DNA of 64,000 nucleotides, taken from positions 496,001-560,000 of the forward strand of contig NZ_JAGGQG010000002.1 of NCBI RefSeq assembly GCF_018613415.1. Direction: 5' to 3'. Positions 40,765 through 50,673 of the stretch are shown here, in pieces; position 1 is the first letter of the stretch, and each line of letters starts with the position of its first letter. The position numbers were made by a program, and so were the translations under genes. Below the pieces are notes generated by a model, which searched no databases, had not been told where the DNA came from, and saw only the letters and a list, made by a program, of their open reading frames with translations. This DNA is from Bacillus sp. ISL-18 (GTDB lineage Bacteria; Bacillota; Bacilli; Bacillales; Cytobacillaceae).

Positions 40765-42052
40765 AAAATTTGATGTGATTGTGGTGGGAGCCGGGCCTTC
40801 AGGTACAGCATGTGCCCTCACTTGTGCACGAAATGGCCTGAAAACTTTACTAATTGAAAGAGGTGAATACCCAGGAGCAAAAAACGTTATGGGCGGTGTT
40901 TTGTACCGCAAGCAGATGGAAGAACTCATTCCTGAGTTTTGGAAGGAAGCCCCTCTTGAGAGACCGGTCATTGAGCAGCGTTTTTGGATGATGGATAAGG
41001 AATCGGTTGTGTCTTTTGGTTACAAAGGTCTTGAATGGGCGGTGGAACCATATAATAATTTCACCGTACTGCGTGCCCAGTTCGACCAATGGTTTGCCGG
41101 GAAGGCGGTGGAGGCCGGAGCTCTGCTGATCAATGAAACGGTAGTGCTAGAGTGTATTGTTGAAAATGGCAAGGTTGTTGGTGTCCGGACGGACCGTCCA
41201 GATGGTGAAGTATATGCAGATGTTGTGGTACTGGCAGATGGGGTAAACTCTCTTCTATCCAAACAATTAGGTTTCCATAAAGAATTTCGCCCTGATGAAG
41301 TAGCTTTAACCGTTATGGAGGTTATTAATCTTCCAAAAGAAAAAATTAATGACCGTTTTAATTTAGAGGATAATCAAGGCTGCACGATTGAGATATTTGG
41401 AGATTCAACAAAAGGCAACCTGGGAACAGCTTTTCTATATACGAATAAGGACAGTTTAAATATCGGGGTCGGAACAACCCTATCTAGTATGATTAAAGCA
41501 AAATTGAAGCCATACGATCTATTAGATTACTTGAAAAATCATCCGATGGTAAAACCGTTGATTGCTGGCGGGGAATCTGCAGAATATTTAGCCCATCTTA
41601 TTCCTGAAGGAGGCTACCGTTCTGTTCCTAAGGTTGCTGGTAATGGAGTCATTGTGGTTGGCGATGCCGCTCAGCTAGTCAATGCCATCCATCGTGAGGG
41701 CTCCAATATGGCAATGCATTCAGGTTTATTAGCAGCTGAAACCGTTATTGAAGCTAAGACGAGAGGTGATTTTTCTGAGTCGAGCTTAAATCTTTACCGT
41801 GAAAAGCTGTATGATAGTTTTATTATAAAAGACTTAGAAAAATATAAAGATGCTGCCCATACCTTTGAGAAATACCCGCAATACTTCAATGAATATGTTC
41901 CAATGATGAATAAGGCAATGAGTAAATTCTTTACAGTCGACGGAACACCGAAACGGGAAAAACAAAAACAAATCATGAAGAGTGTGACAGCAGAAAAAGG
42001 AACTATTCGAGTTATTCAGGATATTTATCGTGCCTGGAAGGCGGTGAAATAA
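40757..42052 (+). CDS. fixC: ETF-quinone oxidoreductase, FixC-type flavoprotein
   Basis: A 431-residue FAD oxidoreductase that passes ETF electrons to the quinone pool. It has the N-terminal dinucleotide motif VIVVGAGPSGTACALTCARNG, VLADGVNSLLSKQLG and the second FAD motif VIVVGDAAQLVNAIHREGSN. The GTG at 40745 overlaps the ribosome site GGGCGGTGA; ATG 40757 is better. It overlaps etfA by eight bases and fixX by one. The iron-sulfur domain that completes the enzyme is carried separately by FixX, as in FixC/FixX pairs. Confidence 0.9.
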   Translation: MPEKFDVIVVGAGPSGTACALTCARNGLKTLLIERGEYPGAKNVMGGVLYRKQMEELIPEFWKEAPLERPVIEQRFWMMDKESVVSFGYKGLEWAVEPYNNFTVLRAQFDQWFAGKAVEAGALLINETVVLECIVENGKVVGVRTDRPDGEVYADVVVLADGVNSLLSKQLGFHKEFRPDEVALTVMEVINLPKEKINDRFNLEDNQGCTIEIFGDSTKGNLGTAFLYTNKDSLNIGVGTTLSSMIKAKLKPYDLLDYLKNHPMVKPLIAGGESAEYLAHLIPEGGYRSVPKVAGNGVIVVGDAAQLVNAIHREGSNMAMHSGLLAAETVIEAKTRGDFSESSLNLYREKLYDSFIIKDLEKYKDAAHTFEKYPQYFNEYVPMMNKAMSKFFTVDGTPKREKQKQIMKSVTAEKGTIRVIQDIYRAWKAVK

Positions 42053-42336
42053 TGTCAACGAAGAATATCGAAGAAAAACAGTATCTTCTCCGTTTTAAGT
42101 GTGACACGAAATCGCATCTAACTGTACTTGATCATGATGTATGTATGACAAAATGTCCCGATAAAATTTGTACAGTATTTTGCCCTGCTGAAGTGTATAA
42201 GTGGGAAGGAACTAGGATGCAAGTAGGTTATGAAGGCTGTCATGAGTGCGGCAGCTGCCGAATCGGCTGCCCCTATCAAAATATAAAATGGGAATACCCA
42301 AAAGGCGGTCACGGAATTGTTTTTCGGTTAGCCTAA
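42052..42336 (+). CDS. fixX: Ferredoxin-like protein FixX
   Basis: A 94-residue ferredoxin-like partner of FixC. Two Cys groups are present: CMTKCPDKICTVFCPAE and CHECGSCRIGCPYQNIKW. The ending GIVFRLA is typical of FixX. It starts on the last base of the fixC stop (TAATG). A long perfect hairpin terminates the operon. Confidence 0.9.
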   Translation: MSTKNIEEKQYLLRFKCDTKSHLTVLDHDVCMTKCPDKICTVFCPAEVYKWEGTRMQVGYEGCHECGSCRIGCPYQNIKWEYPKGGHGIVFRLA

Positions 42337-42340
42337 AAAT

Positions 42341-42385
42341 AAAAAGAAGTGCTGGTTGGCTTGGAGCAACTAGCACTTCTTTTTA
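42341..42385 (+). terminator. Terminator of the etf-fix operon
   Basis: Long stem AAAAAGAAGTGCT / AGCACTTCTTTTT with inner pairing GGTTG / CAAC, followed by T's. Confidence 0.9.
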
Positions 42386-42515
42386 TGCAGGAAAAAAGTA
42401 TTTTATCATTCTTGGATTGGTGATAAAAGACATTTGCACGTTTATTACGATATGTAAGTTTTTTCACAAATAGGAGTAAAAAGAAGGTGAAGCAGAGGGT
42501 TAGGCTGAAGAGGAT

Positions 42516-42863
42516 TTAGCTGATTTTCTCTAAAAGAGTGGCGGAGGAAAGTTCATCCTTTTTGCTTGATTGAACTAATGAGGAAGCCAATGTATTCGCA
42601 GAATCGATTAATTCCAAATGGGGTGAACAATAATAGGGTGCCTTCCAATTAAAGTCTCCCTCGTCTGTTGCAGGATAAATACTGACTTTCCAGTGATAAT
42701 ATATTTTGGGTTGTGGAAGCTGAACTCCTTCAACTGCTATCAGCCAATGGGTATAGGGTTGGTCAGTACAATAAGCTTCGGTATTTTTTAACGACTGCAG
42801 GTCATTTAATCCGATGGGAATTAAAGCCTTTTCATAAAAATCATGATAATTTGGAGTTTTCAT
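42516..42863 (-). CDS. Unknown protein (115 aa)
   Basis: I do not recognise this soluble protein of 115 residues. It has conserved-looking aromatic segments (TDQPYTHWLIAVEGVQLPQPKIYYHWKV, then DFNWKAPYYCSPHLELID), suggesting a compact beta-rich domain. GGGAGGGTGAT precedes the ATG. No membrane segment or metal motif is seen. Confidence 0.6.
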   Translation of the reverse strand: MKTPNYHDFYEKALIPIGLNDLQSLKNTEAYCTDQPYTHWLIAVEGVQLPQPKIYYHWKVSIYPATDEGDFNWKAPYYCSPHLELIDSANTLASSLVQSSKKDELSSATLLEKIS

Positions 42864-43089
42864 CTATATCACCCTCCCGAATTAGGTATATCTATATTAT
42901 ATGAAACGATAACCCCTTAATTGTGTGATAATTGTTAAAACTGTTCAAAAAATTTTTAACTTCCTCATAAAATTTTCACAATTACACCCATTTGTAAAAA
43001 ATGGCTTCTAAAAGTGACCTCCGTCACTACATGGCTAATCGGATATTTATATACTTAAATCACAGGAACGATATAGAGGTGAATGGAAT

Positions 43090-43611
43090 ATGAGTAGCTG
43101 CATGAGTGGTTTTGGCGGTATGGACCAAGGGGAGTTAAGTGAGGGTCTTGCCCGTTTAAAAGGTGAACATCCTGCTTTAAGAGCTCAAATGGAAGGATTA
43201 TATAGTTTAACGAAAAAAATGGATCAAGAAATTGATGTGGAAGCAAATTTTAAAGAATTAATTATAAAGGTCAAAGAATTTAAAGGTGCCTTAGATCCGC
43301 ATTCTGAGAGAGAAGAAGGTGTTCTATTTCCTATGATGGGCGTTTATATTGGTACCACTTCTGGGCCCATTGCCGTAATGGAATATGAACATGAACAGGC
43401 AAAGTCAAATATCGGTGCCTTTCTTCAACGGGCTGAAGTTGGGGAATCGACTACTGAGGAAAAGAAGAAATTAGCTGAACTAGTGCAAAATGCTTACTTT
43501 ATTTTAACTGACCATTTTAACAAAGAGGAAAATGTGTTATTTCCAATGGCTGAAAGAATGCTGTCAGATGAGGAAAAAAAGGAGTTATTACGGAAGATAC
43601 AAGATATTTAA
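43090..43611 (+). CDS. Hemerythrin domain protein
   Basis: A 173-residue four-helix protein of the hemerythrin HHE type, which binds two iron atoms and can sense or hold O2 or NO. Conserved His/Glu groups are visible: GEHPALRAQME, DPHSEREEGVLFPMM, EYEHEQAKSN and DHFNKEENVLFPMAERM. The N-terminal MSSCMSG with two Cys is unusual and could add a metal or redox site. The ATG has GAGGTGA upstream. It is convergent with the MFS gene. Confidence 0.85.
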   Translation: MSSCMSGFGGMDQGELSEGLARLKGEHPALRAQMEGLYSLTKKMDQEIDVEANFKELIIKVKEFKGALDPHSEREEGVLFPMMGVYIGTTSGPIAVMEYEHEQAKSNIGAFLQRAEVGESTTEEKKKLAELVQNAYFILTDHFNKEENVLFPMAERMLSDEEKKELLRKIQDI

Positions 43612-43650
43612 ACGAAAAAAGGATGGGCAGCGCTCATCCTTTTTTCGTTT
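43611..43650. terminator. Bidirectional terminator between the hemerythrin and MFS genes
   Basis: Long stem AACGAAAAAAGGATG-GC / GC-CATCCTTTTTTCGTT with T's on both strands. Confidence 0.9.
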
Positions 43651-43676
43651 TTTGATCCATGTAATACTTAAGAAAA

Positions 43677-44912
43677 TTAACCTTGTTGATTCCATTCCGT
43701 GACCTTTTGATCACTTGGAAGCAGGAAGGCGATTAGACCAAGTAGCGGAAGAATACCGAGCCAAGTGATCATGGATTGCAAGCCTATCCAGTCAGCAATC
43801 GACCCAAGTCCAACAGAACCTATAGCTCCCATTCCGAACGCAAGGCCGACAGTTAACCCGGACATAGTACCAATCTTTCCTGGAACTAACTCCTGGGCAT
43901 ACACAACCGTAACCGAAAAACTAGTCATGAGGATAAACCCTGCAAGAATAAGAAAGATAAAGGCAAATGTTGGCGGTACATGCGGAATAAGAATCGAAAA
44001 AGGAACAGTTGCTAACATTGAAAAGGAGATAATGTTTTTCTTTCCAAATCGATCTGAGAGCGGTCCTCCAAAAAAAGTCCCAACCGCACCTGCTACTAAG
44101 AATGCAAATAAAAAGAGCTGAGATTCCTTTATAGATAATGCATATTCTTTAATAGCATAGAAGGTATAGAAGTTTGTCATCCCAGACGTATACCAGGTTC
44201 TTGCAAAAATTAACAGTAAAATGAATGCGAGCGTGTTTTTAACTTCTTTCGATAATCCCGCGCTCACATTAGCACTTGTTTTCTTTTTCACTTCCCGAGG
44301 GGCAATTAGTAATCTTTGTTGATACCAATTTGCGATATATATGAGTAATATAACCGCTATTGCGGCAACGATGGTAAACCACGATGCACCAATTTGCCCG
44401 AGTGGAACCAATAGCAGGGCAGTAATAACAGGTGCCAATGCCTGCCCTGTATTGCCGCCTACTTGATAAATAGATTGTGCGAGCCCCCGTCTGCTCCCAG
44501 CGGCCATATAAGCCACCCGGGAACCTTCAGGATGGAACACGGCAGAGCCAAGACCAATGAATATAACCGATAGTACAATCAGTACAAAATTACCCGCAAA
44601 TCCTAAGCCGAGAATTCCAAATAGTGTAAAAGACAGACCGATGGGCAGGGCAAAGGGCATTGGCTTTTTGTCTGTAACAAAACCAACGACCGGCTGCATA
44701 ACGGATGAAACCATATTTAACGAAAAAGCTATGATACCTAACTGGGTAAAGCTTAAGCCCATTGATTTTTCTAATATGGGGAACATTGCAGGTACAACCG
44801 CTTGAATGGCATCATTCAATAAATGGCAGAGGCCGATAATAAGCAGAATTTTAAACATAGTTGATTCCGAAGCCTTCGAAGCTTTTGTTGATAAAGCAGC
44901 TGGTTGATTCAT
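43677..44912 (-). CDS. MFS exporter, fosmidomycin-resistance (Fsr/YfnC) type
   Basis: A 411-residue transporter with 12 predicted membrane segments. It carries the Fsr-family segments HLLNDAIQAVVPAMFPILEK near residue 30, GLGSAVFHPEGSRVAYMAA near 120 and SIYQVGGNTGQALAP near 145. The 'FHPEG' motif is typical of this family rather than of drug/H+ antiporters in general. It probably exports a drug or small metabolite, but the natural substrate is unknown. It is divergent from the phosphotransferase gene. Confidence 0.85.
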   Translation of the reverse strand: MNQPAALSTKASKASESTMFKILLIIGLCHLLNDAIQAVVPAMFPILEKSMGLSFTQLGIIAFSLNMVSSVMQPVVGFVTDKKPMPFALPIGLSFTLFGILGLGFAGNFVLIVLSVIFIGLGSAVFHPEGSRVAYMAAGSRRGLAQSIYQVGGNTGQALAPVITALLLVPLGQIGASWFTIVAAIAVILLIYIANWYQQRLLIAPREVKKKTSANVSAGLSKEVKNTLAFILLLIFARTWYTSGMTNFYTFYAIKEYALSIKESQLFLFAFLVAGAVGTFFGGPLSDRFGKKNIISFSMLATVPFSILIPHVPPTFAFIFLILAGFILMTSFSVTVVYAQELVPGKIGTMSGLTVGLAFGMGAIGSVGLGSIADWIGLQSMITWLGILPLLGLIAFLLPSDQKVTEWNQQG

Positions 44913-45040
44913 ATTATCCCTTCTTTTTTGTATTGTTTTTCCTATCTTACTACTTATTTACTAAAATAAAAAACAATTATTTCTATTTTCGAAATTAAAA
45001 AATAAAAATATAAAAAAAGAGATGGTTAAAAGGGGGATTT

Positions 45041-46033
45041 ATGGAAAAGTCGGTTGAAGTTTTATTTACCCAGACTATTTTGGATAATTTCTTAGGTTGT
45101 TTTCAATTGGAAGATAAGGTTAGAAAGCTGGGGGACTTTGAAAATTATGTATTTGAGGTTTATCAGGATGGAAAACCGCTGGTATTAAGGATTACACATA
45201 GTTCACATCGAAAACGAACAGAAATTGGGGCAGAACTCAATTGGATGGATTTCCTTTTTAAAAATGACGTAAATTGTCCAGAGGTCATACCTTTGCCTAC
45301 TGGAGATTTCATACAAACTGAAAAAGCGGCAGATGGAACTTCTTTTTATGCCTGTCTTTTTTCAAAGGTCAGGGGAGAACCTGTAAAAATAAATTCTCAC
45401 ACCTTCAACGAGGAATTGTTTTATGCCTGGGGGAGAGAAATCGGTAAAATGCACCGGATCACAAAACGGTATCAACCAAAAAAGGGCGATAGCATGCGTC
45501 CTTATTGGTACGAAGAGGAATTGCTCCGGGGTGAAGACTTTTTTTCACATGAACCTGAAATAATTGAAAATACACAGCAGCTAATTTGCGAGTTACGAGA
45601 GCTGCCGCAGAACCTAGATAATTTTGGTCTCATCCATTCGGATATCCATTCCGGGAACTTTTTCTACGATGGGAAAGAGGTCCATGTGTTTGACTTTGAT
45701 GATTCCAGTTATCATTGGTTTGTATCTGACATAGCCATTCCGTTATATTATTCGATACTTTATGGATGCAGTAAAGCAAAAGAGGGGGAAAGGAAAACAT
45801 TTTCTAAGTTTTTCTTAAGTCATTTTACGAGGGGCTATGAAGTATATCATCCTCTTCCGGAGAACTGGAAAGAGCAGCTGTCACTTTTTCTAAGACTGAG
45901 GGACATAACGCTTTACTCTGTGTTTCATAAAAAGATTTCTCCGCAGGACCGGAACGACCGGTTAAATCACCTATTGTTGGAATTAAGGAAGAGAATCATT
46001 CAAAAAGAGGCAATCGTCCAAAACCCCTTATAA
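45041..46033 (+). CDS. Aminoglycoside phosphotransferase-like kinase
   Basis: A 330-residue APH/ChoK-fold enzyme. The Brenner-type catalytic loop FGLIHSDIHSGNFFYD near residue 200 and the metal motif HVFDFDDSSYHWFVSD near 220 are intact. The N-terminal lobe shows FENYVFEVYQDGKPLVLRI. The family includes kinases for small molecules and the spore-coat CotS group; whether it confers resistance cannot be told, and a housekeeping metabolite kinase is likely. The ATG has AGGGGGA upstream. Confidence 0.75.
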   Translation: MEKSVEVLFTQTILDNFLGCFQLEDKVRKLGDFENYVFEVYQDGKPLVLRITHSSHRKRTEIGAELNWMDFLFKNDVNCPEVIPLPTGDFIQTEKAADGTSFYACLFSKVRGEPVKINSHTFNEELFYAWGREIGKMHRITKRYQPKKGDSMRPYWYEEELLRGEDFFSHEPEIIENTQQLICELRELPQNLDNFGLIHSDIHSGNFFYDGKEVHVFDFDDSSYHWFVSDIAIPLYYSILYGCSKAKEGERKTFSKFFLSHFTRGYEVYHPLPENWKEQLSLFLRLRDITLYSVFHKKISPQDRNDRLNHLLLELRKRIIQKEAIVQNPL

Positions 46034-46148
46034 AATAAGGGAATTTGACAGACATAAAAAAATTTTTTATAATTAATTTTGAAATCAAGATAATTTTCTT
46101 AATTGAATCCTTCCAGATTTTATTAAAACTTAAAAGGATGAGTTTCTT

Positions 46149-46589
46149 ATGGACAATCAATCAGTAGAAAAGTCATTAAAGTTATTTATAGTCCTTTCTA
46201 GAGCATATAAAGCGATTAATGAACATGTAAATAAAGCTATTCAAACAAAAGGCTTGAATCCAACGGAATTTGCAGTGTTAGAGCTTCTATATCATAAAGG
46301 TGATCAGCCAATGCAGCAGATTGGCGGAAAAATTCTTCTGGCTAGCGGCAGTATTACCTATGTAGTTGACAAGCTCGAACAAAAGGGACTACTCAGACGA
46401 ATTGCTTGTCCGAATGACCGCCGGGTCACATATGCCCAAATTACAGAACAAGGAAAAACATTTATTGAGGAAATTTTTCCTGAACATGCCAAACAAATTG
46501 ATACGCTGATGTCTAGCCTGTCCGATTCGGAAAAAACGTTAGCCATAGACTTACTGAAAAAATTAGGTATACCGGCAGGGAAATTTTAA
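46149..46589 (+). CDS. MarR-family regulator, MhqR/YkvE-like
   Basis: A 146-residue winged-helix repressor. It shows NPTEFAVLELLYHKGDQP, the recognition helix ILLASGSITYVVDKLEQKG and the wing CPNDRRVTYAQITEQG. The pattern 'LASGSITYVVDKLE' is shared with MhqR (B. subtilis YkvE), a repressor of quinone- and diamide-responsive genes, and the position near clpE/ykvI agrees. An azoreductase-type gene lies 11 kb away (57769). Whether this protein regulates it is not shown. Confidence 0.7.
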   Translation: MDNQSVEKSLKLFIVLSRAYKAINEHVNKAIQTKGLNPTEFAVLELLYHKGDQPMQQIGGKILLASGSITYVVDKLEQKGLLRRIACPNDRRVTYAQITEQGKTFIEEIFPEHAKQIDTLMSSLSDSEKTLAIDLLKKLGIPAGKF

Positions 46590-46679
46590 TACGGCCAATG
46601 GTCGTATTTTTTTTATTAAAGGAATACTATTAGAAAGTGTCGAATTGATAGACTTGAAAAAATGGAAAGGGGTTCTGAC

Positions 46680-48374
46680 ATGAGCTTTGAAAATTATACA
46701 TATAAAAGGCCAAATCTCGACGAAGTTACAGCCAAGTTTGATGAAGTATTAGAGGGCTTTAAAAATGCGGATACAGTTGAGGCACAAAGCGGGTTTATGA
46801 ACGAAATTAATCAACTTCGAAATGATCTTGGCACCATGTTTAATCTTTGTTATATTCGCCACTCAATTGATACCACTAATGAGTTTTATAAAGAAGAACA
46901 AGATTTTATGGATGAAATTCAGCCTGAGGTAGAGGGCTTGGTAACTAAGTATTACCAAGAATTAGTTGAATCGAAGTTTCGCGCCGAGTTAGAAAAAAAG
47001 TGGGGAACGCAACTTTTTGCCTTAGCGGAGGGACAGTTAAAAACCTTTAAGCCTGAAATTGTTTCCTTACTACAAAAGGAAAACCGCCTGTCAACGGAGT
47101 ACACAAAACTGCTTGCCTCAGCTAAGATCAATTTTGAAGGGGAGGAAAGAACACTTGCCCAATTAGACCCCTTCACCGAATCTCGGGATCGTGAGATGAG
47201 AAAAAGGGCAAGTGAAGCAAAATTTGGATTTTTTGCTGAACATGAAGAACAACTAGACCGAATTTATGATGATTTGGTCAAAGTAAGAACAGAGATTGCT
47301 CAACGTTTAGGGTTTAAAAACTTTGTTGAACTTGCCTATTATCGTATGATGAGAACCGATTATGATGCAAAAATGGTAGAAAATTTTCGTAATCAGGTAA
47401 AGGATTTCATTGTTCCTATAGCTACCAGGTTAAAAGAACGACAGCAAGAAAGAATTGGTGTAGATCAATTAAAATACTATGATGAAGGCTTTAATTTTCA
47501 ATCCGGAAATGCTGTTCCAAAAGGCGATCCCGAATGGATTATTGAAAACGGTCAAAAAATGTACGAAGACCTTTCTAAAGAGACAGGTAGTTTCTTTAGC
47601 TATATGCAGGAAAGTAATTTAATGGATCTTGTTGCTAAGAAGGGAAAAGCTGGCGGAGGCTATTGTACATTTATTGAGAATTATAAAGCTCCATTCATAT
47701 TTTCAAATTTTAACGGAACATCTGGCGATATAGATGTCTTAACACATGAAGCTGGTCATGCCTTCCAAGTGTATTCGAGCCGTCATTTTGAAATACCTGA
47801 ATATTACTGGCCAACCTATGAATCCGCAGAAATCCATTCCATGAGTATGGAATTTTTCACATGGCCATGGATGGACTTATTCTTTAAAGAGGATACCGAT
47901 AAATATAAGTTTACCCACTTAAGCAGCGCCTTGTTATTCCTTCCATACGGGGTTTCTGTAGATGAATTTCAGCACTGGGTTTATGAAAATCCTTCTGCCT
48001 CACCTGAAGAACGAAAACATAAGTGGCGGGAAATTGAAAAAAAGTATTTACCACATAAGGATTATGATGGCAATGTCTATTTAGAGAACGGCGGCTTTTG
48101 GCAGCGTCAGGGTCACATTTATAATTCACCCTTCTATTATATTGACTATACGCTTGCCCAAATTTGTGCCTTCCAATTCTGGAAGCGTTCGATCGAAAAT
48201 AGCGAAGAGGCATGGGCGGATTATGTTAAGCTTTGTAAGCTTGGCGGGAGTCTTTCTTTTACAAAACTGGTCAAGGCAGCTAACTTAATTTCACCTTTTG
48301 AAGACGGCTGTGTTGAGTCGGTTGTAGGTGTGATTGAAGAATGGCTAAACTCTGTTGAGGATCAAAAACTATAA
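46680..48374 (+). CDS. M3-family oligoendopeptidase
   Basis: A 564-residue zinc metallopeptidase of the M3 (PepF-like) group, which cuts peptides in the cytoplasm. The active site is VLTHEAGHAFQVY near residue 360, with the third zinc Glu in YESAEIHSMSMEF. The ATG at 46680 has AAAGGGG seven bases upstream; an ATG at 46662 lies before that site and is not used. The closing terminator is shared with clpE. Confidence 0.88.
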   Translation: MSFENYTYKRPNLDEVTAKFDEVLEGFKNADTVEAQSGFMNEINQLRNDLGTMFNLCYIRHSIDTTNEFYKEEQDFMDEIQPEVEGLVTKYYQELVESKFRAELEKKWGTQLFALAEGQLKTFKPEIVSLLQKENRLSTEYTKLLASAKINFEGEERTLAQLDPFTESRDREMRKRASEAKFGFFAEHEEQLDRIYDDLVKVRTEIAQRLGFKNFVELAYYRMMRTDYDAKMVENFRNQVKDFIVPIATRLKERQQERIGVDQLKYYDEGFNFQSGNAVPKGDPEWIIENGQKMYEDLSKETGSFFSYMQESNLMDLVAKKGKAGGGYCTFIENYKAPFIFSNFNGTSGDIDVLTHEAGHAFQVYSSRHFEIPEYYWPTYESAEIHSMSMEFFTWPWMDLFFKEDTDKYKFTHLSSALLFLPYGVSVDEFQHWVYENPSASPEERKHKWREIEKKYLPHKDYDGNVYLENGGFWQRQGHIYNSPFYYIDYTLAQICAFQFWKRSIENSEEAWADYVKLCKLGGSLSFTKLVKAANLISPFEDGCVESVVGVIEEWLNSVEDQKL

Positions 48375-48414
48375 AAAAAAGCGAAGCCGCTAAAATCGCG
48401 GCTTCGCTTTTTTT
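48373..48414. terminator. Bidirectional terminator between the M3 peptidase gene and clpE
   Basis: Perfect 17-bp stem AAAAAAAGCGAAGCCGC / GCGGCTTCGCTTTTTTT between converging genes. The clpE stop lies at its edge. Confidence 0.95.
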
Positions 48415-50572
48415 AGAATTGACATGAGACAGTTTCAGAAACGACCATTAATTCCCCATTTTCTAGGACAGCGACTAATTTTTTAGCGTCAGGTTCTTCT
48501 AAAATAAAGTCAGCAATCTTATCCTCGAGCTGCTCTTGAATTACCCTGCGAAGTGGACGTGCGCCAAAAGCTGGGTGATAGCCTAGCTCAGCTAATTTTT
48601 CTTTTGTCTCTTTGGTAATACTGAATTCAATGTTTTGCTCAGTTAATGTTTCCTGTAAATCTTGGACCATTAATTCGACGATTGATAAGATATGCTCCTT
48701 ATCAAGGGCATTAAATTCAATAATGCTGTCGAATCGGTTTAAGAATTCCGGCTTAAAGAAGCTGCCAAGGGAGTCAAGGATGCTTGCTTCCTCAATTGCA
48801 TCACTAGCTCCAAACCCTACGTGAATGGTTTTGTGACTTACTCCTGCATTACTTGTCATAATAATGACTGTGTCTTTAAAGCTTACCACTCTTCCTTGAC
48901 TGTCTGTAAGACGACCATCTTCAAGTATTTGCAGGAACATATGCTGAACATCTGGATGGGCCTTTTCAATTTCATCTAATAAAATAATGCTATAAGGGTT
49001 CCTGCGGACCTTCTCTGTTAACTGTCCTGCCTCATCGTGGCCAATATAACCTGGAGGGGAACCGATTAATTTAGATACGCTGTGCTTTTCCATATATTCG
49101 CTCATATCTAGACGAACCATGGCATCCTTGCTGCCAAATAATTCTTCGGCAAGTGTTTTAGTTAGCTCCGTTTTACCAACTCCAGTCGGACCAACAAACA
49201 GGAAGGAACCAATTGGACGATACTTCGATTTTAAGCCAGCACGGCTTCGTCTGATCGCCTTCGCTACTTTTTTAACCGCCTTTTCCTGCCCGATAACCTT
49301 TTTATTGAGATTAGCTTCTAATTCTCGCATTTTAAGCTGTTCATCTTGCTGTAGTTTACCAACTGGAATTTTTGTTTTTTCTTCAATGATTTCTTGAATA
49401 TGAGAGACGGTAACAACAGGTCGGATTCCAGATGGGGCGGCATTTACTGTCTTTTCTAATTTTGCTTCCTCATCACGAAGTACAGCTGCCTTTTCGTATT
49501 GTTCATTTTTGAGTGCTTCTTCTTTTTCGTGTGCAATCTCTTTTAAGCGTTGTTCCACTTGTTCCGTGTTTATGTCCTCTAAAGTAAGGTTTAATTTAGA
49601 GCCGGCTTCGTCTAGTAAATCAATGGCTTTATCCGGTAAAAAGCGGTCTTGGATATAACGTTGGGACAACTGTACACAAGCGTGAATGGCTTCCTCAGAA
49701 TAAGTGACGTCGTGATAGTCTTCGTATTTCTTTTGAATACCTTTTAAAATTTCAATTGCTGCTTCTGGTGTAGGCTCAAGAACATGAACGGGCTGGAAGC
49801 GGCGTTCTAATGCAGAGTCCTTTTCAATTTGACGGTATTCTTTCAATGTGGTAGCACCGACTACTTGTAATTCACCTCTTGCAAGGGCTGGTTTTAAGAT
49901 ATTCCCTGCGTCCATTGAACCTTCAGCTGAACCGGCGCCAACAAGTAGATGAATTTCATCAATGAAGAGAATGATATTTTTTCGATTCTGTAGTTCTGAG
50001 ATTAACTGTTTCATTCTTTCTTCAAATTGACCACGGATACCGGTATTTGCAACAAGTGAGGCAACATCTAATAAATAAATTTCTTTATTGCGTAATTTAG
50101 CAGGGACATCACCGCTTGCAATTTTCAACGCTAAACCTTCTGCAATTGCCGTTTTTCCGACACCTGGTTCACCAATCAAGACCGGATTATTTTTATTTCT
50201 TCTATTTAGAATTTCAATTACTCGGTTAATTTCTTCATCACGACCAATGACAGGATCAATTAAACCTGCCTTTGCCATTGTGCTAAGATTTCTTCCAAAC
50301 TGATCGATAAAACCGTTATGACTCTTATGCATGTCCCCGTCAGGAGATGGCTGGTCCATCATCGCATCTTTTTGTGGGAATCCTTTAGCGGTAAAAAAGT
50401 TATCAAATGGGAAGTTAGAAAATGAATTCATATTTGAACCAAATCCTGCTCCTAGGGATTGCTTTTCTTTTGCATAGCATTCGTGGCAGAGTTTCATTTC
50501 CTTACGTTGTCCATTGAAATTTAAGTTTATTTGTACATTGGCCTGATTTTGCTGGCATTGTTGACAAAGCAT
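48413..50572 (-). CDS. clpE: ATP-dependent Clp protease ATP-binding subunit ClpE
   Basis: A 719-residue Hsp100 unfoldase with the ClpE-specific N-terminal zinc finger (CQQC at 3-6 and CHEC at 29-32), two AAA+ domains (Walker A GEPGVGKT and GPTGVGKT) and a UVR-type coiled middle region ([19 protein letters not shown]). It works with ClpP under heat or protein-damage stress. The start is the ATG at 50572, nine bases after AGGAGGT. The frame is open to 50707, but that extension contains the CtsR boxes and the promoter, so it is not translated. It is controlled by CtsR. Confidence 0.95.
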   Translation of the reverse strand: MLCQQCQQNQANVQINLNFNGQRKEMKLCHECYAKEKQSLGAGFGSNMNSFSNFPFDNFFTAKGFPQKDAMMDQPSPDGDMHKSHNGFIDQFGRNLSTMAKAGLIDPVIGRDEEINRVIEILNRRNKNNPVLIGEPGVGKTAIAEGLALKIASGDVPAKLRNKEIYLLDVASLVANTGIRGQFEERMKQLISELQNRKNIILFIDEIHLLVGAGSAEGSMDAGNILKPALARGELQVVGATTLKEYRQIEKDSALERRFQPVHVLEPTPEAAIEILKGIQKKYEDYHDVTYSEEAIHACVQLSQRYIQDRFLPDKAIDLLDEAGSKLNLTLEDINTEQVEQRLKEIAHEKEEALKNEQYEKAAVLRDEEAKLEKTVNAAPSGIRPVVTVSHIQEIIEEKTKIPVGKLQQDEQLKMRELEANLNKKVIGQEKAVKKVAKAIRRSRAGLKSKYRPIGSFLFVGPTGVGKTELTKTLAEELFGSKDAMVRLDMSEYMEKHSVSKLIGSPPGYIGHDEAGQLTEKVRRNPYSIILLDEIEKAHPDVQHMFLQILEDGRLTDSQGRVVSFKDTVIIMTSNAGVSHKTIHVGFGASDAIEEASILDSLGSFFKPEFLNRFDSIIEFNALDKEHILSIVELMVQDLQETLTEQNIEFSITKETKEKLAELGYHPAFGARPLRRVIQEQLEDKIADFILEEPDAKKLVAVLENGELMVVSETVSCQF

Positions 50573-50611
50573 AAGCAAATTACCTCCTAGTATCGATAAA
50601 TTATTTATAAG

Positions 50612-50634
50612 TTTGACTTTGACTATATTTGACC
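50612..50634 (-). promoter_or_regulatory. CtsR operator, proximal to clpE
   Basis: On the minus strand GGTCAAATATAGTCAAA (50618-50634), an exact CtsR heptad pair (GGTCAAA-N3-AGTCAAA), with a further AGTCAAA heptad (50612-50618) overlapping by one base. Confidence 0.9.
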
Positions 50635-50644
50635 TTATGAACAT

Positions 50645-50673
50645 AGTATACTCTGACCTTTTTTGACTTTCAA
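50645..50673 (-). promoter_or_regulatory. SigA promoter of clpE
   Basis: On the minus strand TTGAAA (50668-50673), 17-bp spacer, TATACT (50645-50650). The spacer holds the distal CtsR box. Confidence 0.85.
50652..50668 (-). promoter_or_regulatory. CtsR operator, distal, inside the promoter spacer
   Basis: AGTCAAA-AAA-GGTCAGA on the minus strand, one change from the CtsR consensus. Bound CtsR would cover the -35/-10 interval. Confidence 0.8.

Noticed and set aside
45041-46033. Aminoglycoside-resistance gene
   Set aside because: The APH fold is shared by many metabolite kinases; nothing in context (mobile element, resistance cluster) supports resistance.
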